Source: Erythrobacter sp047872805
Lineage (GTDB): Bacteria > Pseudomonadota > Alphaproteobacteria > Sphingomonadales > Sphingomonadaceae
Assembly: GCF_047872805.1 (NCBI RefSeq)
Contig: NZ_JBLQUK010000002.1
Location: 186,001 to 250,000, forward strand
Length of the DNA: 64,000 nt
Direction: 5' to 3'
Of the stretch, positions 39,931 to 49,367 are shown one piece after another. Made by a program: the position numbers and the translations under genes. The first letter of the stretch is position 1. Every line of letters begins with the position of its first letter. Under the pieces are notes generated by a model. It was not told where the DNA came from, did not search any database, and worked only from the letters and a program-made list of their open reading frames with translations.

Positions 39931-42819
39931 ATGGCCCCTATGACCCTCTCACTGCTTTCGCGTGCCGGTTTGCTGACCGGTGTTTGTCTTGCCGGATTGA
40001 CCGCGCAGCCACTTCTCGCTTTTGCCGGGGACGAACAACGGCGAACCGATTCCGCGCGGTCCTCCGATCAGGATATTTCCGGCGAAGACCGGGACCAAGA
40101 CGCCATTGCCAGCGGATCGGGCGAGATCATCGTGCAAGCATCACGGGCGCGCGGATCGCTCGATGTGGAACAGGCACCGCTGCTGGAGTTGGGACAGGAA
40201 GATATTGCCGCCGAGGGTGTAACCTCGATCGCCGACCTGATCGCTCAGATCAGCAGCCAGAGCAGCTCTGCGCGCGGACGCGGCGGCGGCGGGCAACCGG
40301 TGATCCTGATCAACGGCATCCGCGTCGGTTCATTCCGCGAGTTTTCCAATTACCCGCCCGAGGCGCTGGACCGAGTCGAGGTGTTCCCCGAAGAGGTCGC
40401 GCAGCGCTTTGGCTTTCCGCCAGACCGCCGGGTTATCAACCTGATTTTGAAAGACAATTACCGCAACGCCGAGGTTGAGCTGGAGTTTGAAGGCCCTTCA
40501 CGCGGGGACAGTTATACGCGCGAGCAGGAATTGGGCTTTCTGCAAATCGCCGACGGCGCGCGGATCAATGTCAATTTTCAGGCGAATGATACATCACTGC
40601 TGACCGAAGATGAACGCGGTATCATACAGACGCCGGGTTCGATATCGGACGTGCCGGGCGATCCCGAACAAGCAGGTTTCCGCAGTTTGATCGCGGACAG
40701 CCGCAGCCTCGAAGGCAATATCAGCTGGGCCAAGGCGATCATCGATTCCGGCATTTCGCTGTCCGCAAATGCCAATTACGAACGCAATGACACGCGCCGC
40801 CTGCAAGGTTTGAACACTGTGCTGCTGACCAATGCCGCCGGGGAAAGCGCGTTCAGAACCTTTGGCGAGGACACGCCGCTTGAACAAATCACGTCGCAGG
40901 ACGTTTTTCAGGCGTCCGGTTCACTGACCAAGCCGGTCAACGCTTTCCGCCTCACCAGCACTTTTGATGCGGGCTTGTCAGAAACCACCCGCTTCATCGA
41001 CAATCGTTTCGATACCGCCGAGCTTGAGGCGCAGGCGCTCGCCGGAACGCTGGCGATCGACGGAGCGCTGCCGGATTCGATCGTGGCAGGGGTCGAGACC
41101 TCATTCACCCGCACTTTGAGCGCACAGAACCTCACGACCTTGCGTGGTCCGGTGGCGCAGCTGCCCGGTGGTGAAGTGCTTGCAACGTTCGATGTCGGCT
41201 ATGACTGGACCCGGTTGGAAAGTTCGGACACGCGCACCAACCTGCCTGTCAATCTGACGCGCGGTGACCTGTCCACGGGCGTGAATATAGTCGTGCCGAT
41301 AACCAGTCGCCGCAACGGGTTCGCCGATGCGTTGGGAAGTTTTACCCTGAACGCGCAACTGGGGCTTAACCGGCTTTCGGATTTTGGGACGCTCGGCGAT
41401 TACACGATAGGGCTGAACTGGGCTCCGTTCGACAATCTTGATCTTTCCGCGACCTATATCCAGCGCGAAGTGGCGCCAGGGCTTAGCGCACTGGGCGATC
41501 CGCAAGTGGTGACGCAAAACGTATCGGTGTTTGACTTCACGACCGGCGAGACGGTGCTCGCAACCGTCATCACCGGCGGCAACCCCGATCTCCTCGCTGA
41601 AACGCAGCGCGACTGGAAGTTCGCCGCGAATTGGGAGCTTCCATTCTGGGAAGGCGCGCGCTTCACGGTCGAATATGTCCGCAACCGTTCCGATGATGTG
41701 ACCAGCGGCTTTCCGCAAATCACACAGGAGATCGAGGCGGCCTTTCCAGACCGGATCACGCGCAATGCCGCTGGCACTCTAATCGCGGTGGACCGGCGCG
41801 CGGTGACCTTTGCCGAAACGCGCGCCGAAAGGATCAACTTTAACCTCAATTTTCGTGGCTCATTCGGAGCAAGCGAAGAAGACGGTGAACGCGGCGGGAT
41901 GGGTCGCGGGCGAGGCGGCGGGCAGGGCGGCGGGCAGGGCGGCGGGCAGGGCGGCGCTGGTGCGCGTCCCGAAGGCCCTCGCCAAACTGGAGCGCGTGAA
42001 GGAGGACCGCGTCCTGGCGGCCCACGCGGCGAGCAATTCGCCGCATTCCGAGCGCTCGTCTGCGCCGATGATGGCGAGGCGCGTATTCGCGCGCTCGTGG
42101 CACGGATTGACGCAGGGGAAGATGTTTCTGACGAGCTGCCCGGCTTTGATCCCGCCATGGCCGGACCAATGCTGGACCGGCTGCGCGGCGATGATGGGGC
42201 CATTTCAGCAGAACGCATTGCGGGCCTGCGCGAACGCTTTTGCGCGGGCGAAGCCAGCGGGCAGGCTGCTGCGGGCGGCTCTCCGGGTGGTGCTGGTGGG
42301 CCGCCAGCCGGCTTCAATCCGCTCGCACGCCGGAATTTTTCGGGCTTTCGCTATTTCGTCTCGCTCAACCATGCGATCGAGCTGGAAAATCAGATTCTGA
42401 TTGCGCCGGGGCTTGCGCCGCTCGATCAGCTTGGCGGGCAGGCGACGTCGGCCTTTGGTCTGCCGCGCCACACATCGCGGCTGGAAGCGGGGATTTTTGG
42501 CGCCGGGGTCGGGATGCGGGTTTCGGCGCGTTATACGGGTGAGACCCGGCTCGAAGGATCGGGCCTGCCGGGGTCGAGCGATATTTTCTTCGCTGACCTT
42601 GCCACATTCGACCTGCGCGTGTTCAGCGAGATCGGCCAGTTGGTTGGACGCAACGATGGCATTCTCAAGAACTTGCGGGTCAGCCTGCGTGCGGACAATA
42701 TTTTCGATGCTCAGCGCCGCGTGACCGACGAGGCGGGAGAGACGCCGATCAATTATCAGCCGTTCCTGATCGACCCGGTCGGGCGGTATGTTGGGGTCGA
42801 TATTCGCAAGCTTTTCTAA
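39931..42819 (+). CDS. TonB-dependent receptor with internal Gly-rich, two-cysteine insert
   Basis: About 962 residues from ATG 39931; ATG 39880 would add 17. A signal peptide (to about residue 32) is followed by a TonB-like motif (GEIIVQASRARG) and a plug domain: RVEVFPEEVAQRFGFPPDRRVINLIL is shortened to RVEVFPEEVAQRFGF here. Barrel strands continue to the terminal FLIDPVGRYVGVDIRKLF-like end. Unusual is an insert at about residues 650-800: a Gly/Arg/Gln low-complexity stretch from three 12-base repeats (41917-41952), then a helical segment with Cys711 and Cys771. Only the plug and barrel are normal for the family. No Shine-Dalgarno decides the start. Confidence 0.9.
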   Translation: MAPMTLSLLSRAGLLTGVCLAGLTAQPLLAFAGDEQRRTDSARSSDQDISGEDRDQDAIASGSGEIIVQASRARGSLDVEQAPLLELGQEDIAAEGVTSIADLIAQISSQSSSARGRGGGGQPVILINGIRVGSFREFSNYPPEALDRVEVFPEEVAQRFGFPPDRRVINLILKDNYRNAEVELEFEGPSRGDSYTREQELGFLQIADGARINVNFQANDTSLLTEDERGIIQTPGSISDVPGDPEQAGFRSLIADSRSLEGNISWAKAIIDSGISLSANANYERNDTRRLQGLNTVLLTNAAGESAFRTFGEDTPLEQITSQDVFQASGSLTKPVNAFRLTSTFDAGLSETTRFIDNRFDTAELEAQALAGTLAIDGALPDSIVAGVETSFTRTLSAQNLTTLRGPVAQLPGGEVLATFDVGYDWTRLESSDTRTNLPVNLTRGDLSTGVNIVVPITSRRNGFADALGSFTLNAQLGLNRLSDFGTLGDYTIGLNWAPFDNLDLSATYIQREVAPGLSALGDPQVVTQNVSVFDFTTGETVLATVITGGNPDLLAETQRDWKFAANWELPFWEGARFTVEYVRNRSDDVTSGFPQITQEIEAAFPDRITRNAAGTLIAVDRRAVTFAETRAERINFNLNFRGSFGASEEDGERGGMGRGRGGGQGGGQGGGQGGAGARPEGPRQTGAREGGPRPGGPRGEQFAAFRALVCADDGEARIRALVARIDAGEDVSDELPGFDPAMAGPMLDRLRGDDGAISAERIAGLRERFCAGEASGQAAAGGSPGGAGGPPAGFNPLARRNFSGFRYFVSLNHAIELENQILIAPGLAPLDQLGGQATSAFGLPRHTSRLEAGIFGAGVGMRVSARYTGETRLEGSGLPGSSDIFFADLATFDLRVFSEIGQLVGRNDGILKNLRVSLRADNIFDAQRRVTDEAGETPINYQPFLIDPVGRYVGVDIRKLF
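41917..41952 (+). repeat. Three tandem copies of a 12-base repeat inside the receptor gene
   Basis: GGCGGGCAGGGC repeated three times without change, encoding repeated Gly-Gly-Gln-Gly. Being a multiple of three, copy number can vary without breaking the frame. Confidence 0.9.
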
Positions 42820-42829
42820 GAATCCCGGC

Positions 42830-43663
42830 TCACTTGGCGCTGAATTTAGGGAACATCCAGCTGTGGGTCAGTTTCGGTTTGAACGGCTTCCACGCGCCTT
42901 CTTCCTGCGCCAGCCGGTCGGCCATGGCCACCATCACGCTGGGGTTGACGCCCAGACCGCAATGGCTGGCGTGGACCAGAATGTTCTCGCTCGGGTGCTT
43001 TCCGGCGGTCCCTTCGGCCTGCACGCTGCCGCGCCAATGGACGATGCCGTCGGTCTTGGTCAGCACCGAAGTGGTCGGCACTGGCGGCGCCTGATCCAGA
43101 TCAAGGAAGCGGCCATTCTGCATCGGTTCGGGCTGATCGCCGTTGAGCATTTCGAACAGGCGCCGCGCATTGGTGTGGCCGCGATCGTTGGAGATCGGAC
43201 TGCCCAGGCTCATCACCAGCCGCACTTTGTCCGGGTGCAGCTTTGCCAACTCGCGCGCAATCACTCCGCCAAGGCTCCAGCCGATCAGTGAGACTTTCCG
43301 ACCACTGGCGTGATGCAGCCGGGTTAGCTGGCTTTCGAGCCGCTGCACCAGCGCATTGTCGACCCGCACGTTGCGGCCCGAATCCCATCCATGTGCATCA
43401 TACCCCAGCCGCGTCAGCAGCCCGCGCATCGGAACAGTCGAACTGTTTGACGCCATAAAACCCGGCAGGGTCATCACCGCATGGCCATCGCCTTTGGGCA
43501 AGGTGCCGAGCAGCGGACGGGTCGCAAAGAACGCGCCCAGTTCAAACATCGCGCGCCCTTCGGTCAGCGTCCAGAACCGGTTGGGTGGCACCGCTGCTGA
43601 TGGGCTCTGCGCGGAGGAAAATGCAGCGTTGAAGCCGCCTGAATTGGGGGCGATGCTCGCCAT
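42830..43663 (-). CDS. Alpha/beta hydrolase
   Basis: A 277-residue hydrolase. The nucleophile elbow is GWSLGG (Ser within SLIGWSLGGVIAREL), with VMTLPGFMASNSS as the oxyanion region and a late His in LVHASHCGLG or nearby. The N-terminal 30 residues are Ser/Ala/Pro-rich without a signal peptide. Its start overlaps the WS/DGAT stop by one base, so the two are probably co-translated. A role in lipid ester turnover is suggested by this partner only. Confidence 0.85.
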   Translation of the reverse strand: MASIAPNSGGFNAAFSSAQSPSAAVPPNRFWTLTEGRAMFELGAFFATRPLLGTLPKGDGHAVMTLPGFMASNSSTVPMRGLLTRLGYDAHGWDSGRNVRVDNALVQRLESQLTRLHHASGRKVSLIGWSLGGVIARELAKLHPDKVRLVMSLGSPISNDRGHTNARRLFEMLNGDQPEPMQNGRFLDLDQAPPVPTTSVLTKTDGIVHWRGSVQAEGTAGKHPSENILVHASHCGLGVNPSVMVAMADRLAQEEGAWKPFKPKLTHSWMFPKFSAK

Positions 43664-45300
43664 TATTTGCTCTCCTTGGGGCTCTTGCCCACTGTTTTCT
43701 GATTGATCGTTTTTCTGGTTTGCGGCCGCGGCTTGCGCTTCGCTGGGGGTTTGGGCTTCGCCGCGGCTTTGGCCGCCACGCGGGGTTTGGCCTTGACCGG
43801 CGCGCGCGGTTTGCTCGCCGGTTTCGGTGCGGGCGCGGGAGCTTTCTTGGCCTCTGTCACCGAGGCGGGTTGCGCCATGTCCACAGCTTTTGCCGCCGCC
43901 AGCAATTCGTCAAAGCTGGCTTGCAGACACTCTGCGTAATACTCTGGATCGGGCATGATGTCGCGGCAGGCGGTGAAGCTTATATAGGCTTCGTCGACAT
44001 AGGATTGCACGACATGCGCCAGCCCCAATCCGTCGGTTAGACAGATAAGCGACAGCGCCATGCTTTCAAGCCGTGACCCGGCCGAATAGATATGCACCGG
44101 CGGGCCAGGCACATTGGTCACCACCGTGTTGAACGGCATGACACGGTGGGCAAGGCTCACACGGTTAAACAATTGCGCGCCCAGTGCCATGTAGAGCGCC
44201 GGGCTGACCTTGCTGGCCTCGGTCATGGTGCGCGCGCCGATGGCGTTTGTCATCGCTTTGGAATTGCTGGTCTGGGCAAACACATAGGCCAGCCGTTCCG
44301 CCGGATCGGCAATATGCGTACCGAGCGGGGCGATCATGGCAGACACCTGATTGCCCATGTCGCCCTTTTCATCGCCCGAACGCACCGAAATCGGCGCCAT
44401 CGCGGTCATGGTGCCCTTGGGCAGGTCGCCTTTCTCGGTCAGATATTTGTTAAGCGCGCCGCCAATCACGGCAATTGCCACGTCGTTGACCTTTGCTTGC
44501 GGCAGCAGTGCGCGGATCGACTTGAACTCTTTCAGATCAAAGCTGCGCCCTTCGACCACGCGGTGCGGGGAAATCGAACGGTTAAACCGGGTGCGCGGCG
44601 GCACCAGATCGGTGCTGAGCTTGAAATCGCGCGCCACCAGCCCCTTGATCGCGGCGGCCACGCCCGGCACGGCCTGCGCCGCGACCTGCGCCTGTTTCAA
44701 AGGATTGAGCAGCGCGTTGATATAGGATTTGCCCAGCAATTCGACCGGGCCGGGGATCTTCTCTGACTTCCATTCATCGGGCGCATTGGGCGCAGCGGTG
44801 TGCGGCGACAACGTGTGGAGCGCCTCCATCAGGTCAATCCCGCTCATCCCGTCGATCGCCGAATGGTGAACCTTGGTCACGAATGCCCAGCACCCCGCCG
44901 GAAAATCGCGGACATTGTCCAGCCCTTCGATCACGGTGAATTCCCATGGCGGGCGGGTCAGGTCCATCGGGCGCGAATGGATGCGCGCGGTCTGAATGCA
45001 CAATTGCCGCCAGTCGCCTGGTTTTGGCAGCGCAACGTGGCGGACGTGATATTCGAGATCGAAATTGGGGTCTTCGATCCAGTAAGGATAATCGAGGTCG
45101 AACGGCACCCGCACCAGCCGCTGGCGCATGGTTTTCGACAATTGCATCCGGCTTTCAAAGAATTGCAGAATATCCTTGAACCGGACGAACCCGCCCGGCG
45201 CCGTTGCCGGATTATAGATCAGCAGACTGCCGATGTGCATCGGCGAATTTGGCGATTCCATCGCGACGAACGATGAATCCATGCCCTGCAATTGGCGCAA
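43663..45300 (-). CDS. Wax ester synthase / diacylglycerol acyltransferase (WS/DGAT)
   Basis: A 545-residue bifunctional-type acyltransferase that joins acyl-CoA to a fatty alcohol or diacylglycerol to make storage lipid. The catalytic motif HHSAIDG lies at 145-151 and RPPWEF and ITNVPGP-like NVPGPPVHIYSAG are conserved. The last 65 residues are an Ala/Lys/Pro-rich basic tail (repeats of PKP, AKP, KPR) not normal for the family. The start MRQLQGMDSSF matches the usual N-terminus. It is paired with an alpha/beta hydrolase gene. Confidence 0.93.
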   Translation of the reverse strand: MRQLQGMDSSFVAMESPNSPMHIGSLLIYNPATAPGGFVRFKDILQFFESRMQLSKTMRQRLVRVPFDLDYPYWIEDPNFDLEYHVRHVALPKPGDWRQLCIQTARIHSRPMDLTRPPWEFTVIEGLDNVRDFPAGCWAFVTKVHHSAIDGMSGIDLMEALHTLSPHTAAPNAPDEWKSEKIPGPVELLGKSYINALLNPLKQAQVAAQAVPGVAAAIKGLVARDFKLSTDLVPPRTRFNRSISPHRVVEGRSFDLKEFKSIRALLPQAKVNDVAIAVIGGALNKYLTEKGDLPKGTMTAMAPISVRSGDEKGDMGNQVSAMIAPLGTHIADPAERLAYVFAQTSNSKAMTNAIGARTMTEASKVSPALYMALGAQLFNRVSLAHRVMPFNTVVTNVPGPPVHIYSAGSRLESMALSLICLTDGLGLAHVVQSYVDEAYISFTACRDIMPDPEYYAECLQASFDELLAAAKAVDMAQPASVTEAKKAPAPAPKPASKPRAPVKAKPRVAAKAAAKPKPPAKRKPRPQTRKTINQKTVGKSPKESK

Positions 45301-45477
45301 GGTTCTCTCCCGCTGGTCCCATACGCGGCGGCGTACGGGCGAGTGTCAAAACAATATGACAGCTCTTGATGTATGGCCCGTTTTCGGGCTCTCACAAAGA
45401 GAGGTAAGGATGTTTCAGAGCGGTGACAAGTTTCCGCGCGCGTAAGCGCCGTTTATGTCATATTTTGTGTAATATTA

Positions 45478-46665
45478 TTACGCGCACCCTGTGTCAGCCA
45501 GCGCCTCACCCGCCGCCACGCCGCTGGCCCATGCCCATTGGAAGTTGTAGCCGCCCAGCCACCCGGTCACGTCCACCGCTTCGCCAATTGCGTAAAGGCC
45601 GGGGACGCGCTGCGCTTCCATCGTGCGGCTGGAAAGTTCGGCAGTGGAAATCCCGCCAATCGTCACTTCGGCCTTGGCAAAGCCCTCGGTTCCGGTCGGG
45701 GAAAAGCGCCAATCGGCCAGCCTTTCGCCCGCCGCTCGCAGCGCCTTGTCGGGCACATTTCCCAATTCGACATCAATCCCCAATTTCATCGCCAGTGCAT
45801 CGGCGAGCCGGTCGGGCAAATGCTCGCGTAGTGCAGCGCGCAGCCCGGCGCGCGGTTTGTCGCGCTTCATTTCGATCAGCCACTCGGCGTCGGCTTGTGG
45901 CAGGAAGGTTATTCCAACCTCCTCTCCATGCCTCCAGTAAGAAGAAATTTGCAGGATCGCCGGACCGGACAGGCCGCGATGCGTGAACAGTGCTGCCTCT
46001 TCAAACCTTGTTTTTCCGGCTCGTGCCAAAACAGGGGCCGATACGCCTGACAATTCGCGGAACAACAGATCATCCTCGCCCAATGTCAGCGGGACGAGCG
46101 CGGGGCGCGGCTCGACGATTTTCAGACCGAATTGCCGGGCGAGATCATAGGCAAAGCCGGTCGCGCCCATCTTGGGGATCGACGGCCCGCCGGTGGCAAT
46201 GACCAGGGCCGGGGCGGAGAAATTTTCGCCGCCCGCGCTGACTCCGAACAGATCGCCGTCCTTCACCACCATGCTGACATCTGCATTGCAGATCACATCG
46301 ACAGTGTCGGGACACTCATCCAGCAACATCTGCACGATCTGTTTTGCCGACCCATCGCAGAACAATTGTCCCAGCGTCTTTTCGTGCCAGGCAATGCCGT
46401 GCTTTTCGACCAGTGTCAGAAAATCGCGCGGCGTGTAGCGTGCCAGAGCTGACTTGGCGAAATGCGGGTTGGCGGACAGGAAATTGCCCGGCCCGGTTCC
46501 CAGATTGGTGAAATTGCAGCGCCCGCCGCCTGAAATCAGGATCTTCTTGCCCGGTTTTTCGGCCTTTTCAAGCACCGCGACCCGCAGACCGCGCCGTCCG
46601 GCGCGCGCGGCGCACATCAAACCAGCCGCGCCCGCGCCCAACACGATCACATCATAATTTTTCAT
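45478..46665 (-). CDS. BaiN/HI0933 family NAD(P)/FAD-dependent oxidoreductase
   Basis: A 395-residue flavoprotein. The N-terminal dinucleotide motif is VIVLGAGAAGLMCA, followed by EKPGKKILISGGGRCNFTN, the family hallmark. The C-terminal block AIGEAVDVTGWLGGYNFQWAW closes the FAD site. The chosen ATG (46665) starts directly before the Rossmann fold. Homologues are called YhiN/HI0933; their physiological substrate is not settled. It is divergent from uvrC. Confidence 0.93.
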   Translation of the reverse strand: MKNYDVIVLGAGAAGLMCAARAGRRGLRVAVLEKAEKPGKKILISGGGRCNFTNLGTGPGNFLSANPHFAKSALARYTPRDFLTLVEKHGIAWHEKTLGQLFCDGSAKQIVQMLLDECPDTVDVICNADVSMVVKDGDLFGVSAGGENFSAPALVIATGGPSIPKMGATGFAYDLARQFGLKIVEPRPALVPLTLGEDDLLFRELSGVSAPVLARAGKTRFEEAALFTHRGLSGPAILQISSYWRHGEEVGITFLPQADAEWLIEMKRDKPRAGLRAALREHLPDRLADALAMKLGIDVELGNVPDKALRAAGERLADWRFSPTGTEGFAKAEVTIGGISTAELSSRTMEAQRVPGLYAIGEAVDVTGWLGGYNFQWAWASGVAAGEALADTGCA

Positions 46666-46730
46666 GGTGCTGGCGATAGGCGGCGCAGGGCGGATTGCCA
46701 ATTGCGCGTTGCTGTCCCTATCTGTGCCCC

Positions 46731-48671
46731 ATGTCCAGAACCCCGGCAGGCACACAGAACAACCCGCATGGAGCGGAGCGCTTTAACGAAGAACGCGCGG
46801 CCTACACCGTGGCGAGCGCGCAGCCCAATCTGGAAGCGGGGGTGGCCGCGATCCGCGAAGTGGCACAGACGCTCAAGCCGGTTCCGGGCGTCTACCGGAT
46901 GGTCGATGCGCGCGGCGACGTGCTGTATGTCGGCAAGGCCCGCAGTCTGAAGGCGCGGGTCGCCAATTACACGCAAATCGCCGGGCTGACCGGGCGACTA
47001 CAACGGATGGTCAGCCAGTGCCGCAGCATGGAGATCATCACCACCAATTCGGAGGCCGAAGCGTTGCTTTTGGAAGCGCAACTCATCAAACGTTTCCGCC
47101 CGCCTTTCAATGTCTTGTTGCGCGATGACAAAAGCTTTCCCTTTATCCTGCTGCGCGCCGATCATGATTTTCCCCGGATCCAGAAACATCGCGGCGCGCG
47201 CCGCGCAAAGGGCAATTACTATGGCCCCTTCGCCAGCGCAGGCAGCGTCAACACCACGCTTAACGCGCTGCAAAAGCTGTTCCTGCTGAGGTCCTGCACC
47301 GACAGTTTCTTCAACAATCGCGACCGGCCCTGCCTGCTGTACCAGATCAAGCGGTGTTCGGCCCCGTGTGTGGGGCGCGTGAGCGTGCAGGATTACGATG
47401 CGCTGGTGCGGCAGGCGAAGGAATTTCTCGCAGGGCGTTCGGGCAAGGTGCAGGCCGATCTGGAAATGCAGATGGCGGCGGCGGCTGAAAACCTCGATTT
47501 CGAAACCGCCGCGATCCTGCGCGACCGGCTGCGCGCGGCGACTTTCATCCAGGGCTCGCAGGCGATCAACGCCAGCGGGGTTGGGGATGCCGATGTATTC
47601 GCTTTGGCGAGCAGCGGCGGTCAGATTGCAGTGCAGGCGTTCTTCATTCGCGGCGGGCAGAATTGGGGTCACCGCGCGTTTTTCCCCAGCCATACCAAGG
47701 AGGTGGAGGAAGATCAGGTGCTCTCGGGCGTCATGCTGCAATTCTATGAAGAGGTGCCGCCGCCGCCGACCGTGCTGCTCGACCGTGAATTGCCCGAGCG
47801 CGAGCTGATTGAGGCGGCGCTGTCGAAAGTTGCGGAAAGGCGGGTCACGCTGTCCGTCCCGCAGCGCGGCGACCGGCGCAAATTGCTGGCGCAGGCGAGC
47901 CGCAACGCGGTGGAAGCGCTGGAACGGCGACTGGCGGAAACCGGGACCAAGGCGAAAACCCATCGTGAACTGGCCGAATTCCTTGAATTGGAGGAGCTGC
48001 CGCAGCGCATCGAAATCTATGACAACAGCCATATTCAGGGCGCGCAAGCGCTCGGCGCGATGGTGGTCGCCAGCCCCGAAGGGTTTGAAAAGTCGCAATA
48101 TCGCAAATTCAACATCAAGACCGCGCAGACCAACGATGATTTCGCGATGATGCGCGAAGTGATGCAGCGGCGATTCCGGGCCTATGCGGAGCCCCCGCCC
48201 CATTCCGGGGGAGACTTGCCCGACCTCATCCTGATCGATGGCGGCAAGGGCCAGCTGTCGAGCGTGATGAAGGTGCTTGGTGAATACGGCCTTGCGGAAG
48301 AGATTCCTGTTGTCGGCATCGCCAAGGGACCGCATCACGGGCGCGAGGGGCGCGAGGTTTTCCACTTTCCCGATGGGCGCGAAAAGACATTGCCGACCAA
48401 TTCGCCGGTGCTGTTTTATGCCCAGCGGCTACGCGATGAAGTCCACCGTTTTGCCATCGGCGCGCACCGGGCAAAGCGGTCGAAGGGCATTACTGCGTCG
48501 CCCCTGGACGAGATTCCCGGCATCGGTCCGGCTCGCAAACGCGCGCTGCTGCTGCATTTCGGCACCGCGAGCAAGGTCCGCGCCGCAGCGCTTGATGACC
48601 TCAAACGCGCGCCCGGCGTTAGCGAGGCGGTGGCGCGGCAAATCTATGACTTTTACCATGCAGGCGGGTAG
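46731..48671 (+). CDS. uvrC: Excinuclease ABC subunit C
   Basis: A 646-residue nucleotide excision repair nuclease. The N-terminal GIY-YIG domain reads PVPGVYRMVDARGDVLYVGKA. A central Cys-rich/UvrB-binding region (LEMQMAAAAENLDFETAA) follows, then the C-terminal RNase H-like nuclease with ERIEIYDNSH-type EIYDNSHIQGAQALGAMV and LILIDGGKGQLSSV. It ends with HhH motifs (IPGIGPARKRALL). A short Pro/Gly-rich stretch (PPPHSGGDLP) precedes the LILIDGGKGQ block, encoded by GC-rich palindrome-like DNA. Confidence 0.97.
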   Translation: MSRTPAGTQNNPHGAERFNEERAAYTVASAQPNLEAGVAAIREVAQTLKPVPGVYRMVDARGDVLYVGKARSLKARVANYTQIAGLTGRLQRMVSQCRSMEIITTNSEAEALLLEAQLIKRFRPPFNVLLRDDKSFPFILLRADHDFPRIQKHRGARRAKGNYYGPFASAGSVNTTLNALQKLFLLRSCTDSFFNNRDRPCLLYQIKRCSAPCVGRVSVQDYDALVRQAKEFLAGRSGKVQADLEMQMAAAAENLDFETAAILRDRLRAATFIQGSQAINASGVGDADVFALASSGGQIAVQAFFIRGGQNWGHRAFFPSHTKEVEEDQVLSGVMLQFYEEVPPPPTVLLDRELPERELIEAALSKVAERRVTLSVPQRGDRRKLLAQASRNAVEALERRLAETGTKAKTHRELAEFLELEELPQRIEIYDNSHIQGAQALGAMVVASPEGFEKSQYRKFNIKTAQTNDDFAMMREVMQRRFRAYAEPPPHSGGDLPDLILIDGGKGQLSSVMKVLGEYGLAEEIPVVGIAKGPHHGREGREVFHFPDGREKTLPTNSPVLFYAQRLRDEVHRFAIGAHRAKRSKGITASPLDEIPGIGPARKRALLLHFGTASKVRAAALDDLKRAPGVSEAVARQIYDFYHAGG

Positions 48672-48680
48672 GGAGGGGCG

Positions 48681-49364
48681 ATGCAACTACCCGAAGCCAA
48701 AGTGAGTGTTCAGCAAGTGGGCCGCGAGGGCGAACCGCTGGTGATTATCGACAATTTCACCGGGCAGCCTGAGCGGTTGCGGCAAATGGGGCTGGCGGCG
48801 CACTATCAATCGGCGGGCGCGGATTATCCGGGGCTGCGCGCGCTGGCGGACCCGTCCTATCTTGATCTGCGCCGCGATCTGATGATGCAGATCGTCAGCC
48901 GGGTCTTCGGTATAACGCGCGGCATACAATGCGAAGTTTGCGCCTTTTCGATAGTCACCCTGCCTGAAGCCGAGCTGAAACCCAGTCAACGCATTCCGCA
49001 CCACGACCATTCCGACGCGCGGCGGATTGCGATCATGCATTATCTCGATGGGCCGGAGAGCGGCGGCACTGCGTTTTACCGCCATCGCCGCACCGGTTTT
49101 GAAGCGATCACTCCGGCGCGTGAGGCGGCCTATTTCGGAGCGTTGCAAACCGATGCCGATGAATATGGCGAACCGCCCGCTGCCTATCCCGCAGGTGACA
49201 GCGAACGGTTCGAGCAGGTCGGTGCGGTGGAGGCGCGGTTGGACCGGCTCGCGCTGTATCGCGGGCGGCAATTGCATTCGGGGATCATTCCCGACCCTGC
49301 CGCGCTATCAGCCGACCCCGCCAAGGGCCGGCTGACAGTCAATATGTTCCTGCTGGGTGCCTGA
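48681..49364 (+). CDS. DUF6445 family protein (2OG-oxygenase-like fold)
   Basis: A 227-residue protein starting 9 bases after uvrC with a strong GGGAGGGG site. The pattern RIPHHDHSDARRIAIMHYL, then GTAFYRH and LHSGIIP with a later GRLTVNMFL, resembles the His-x-Asp...His...Arg set of Fe(II)/2-oxoglutarate oxygenases. I assign DUF6445 from memory of this arrangement; such genes often lie near TonB receptors and tryptophan-halogenase-like genes in related bacteria. The next gene, convergent by 3 bases, is a TonB receptor. Enzymatic activity is inferred. Confidence 0.72.
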   Translation: MQLPEAKVSVQQVGREGEPLVIIDNFTGQPERLRQMGLAAHYQSAGADYPGLRALADPSYLDLRRDLMMQIVSRVFGITRGIQCEVCAFSIVTLPEAELKPSQRIPHHDHSDARRIAIMHYLDGPESGGTAFYRHRRTGFEAITPAREAAYFGALQTDADEYGEPPAAYPAGDSERFEQVGAVEARLDRLALYRGRQLHSGIIPDPAALSADPAKGRLTVNMFLLGA

Positions 49365-49367
49365 GCG

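Noticed and set aside
41917..41952. Tandem repeats considered as a CRISPR array.
   Set aside because: Units are 12 bases, without spacers, and lie in frame inside the TonB receptor gene.
45356..45445. A 29-codon plus-strand reading in the gap between WS/DGAT and the BaiN-like gene.
   Set aside because: No ribosome site or family pattern; the gap is AT-rich and more likely holds a promoter.
46998..48365. A 455-residue minus-strand open frame.
   Set aside because: Antisense to uvrC, whose domains are complete; long antisense frames are common at this GC content.
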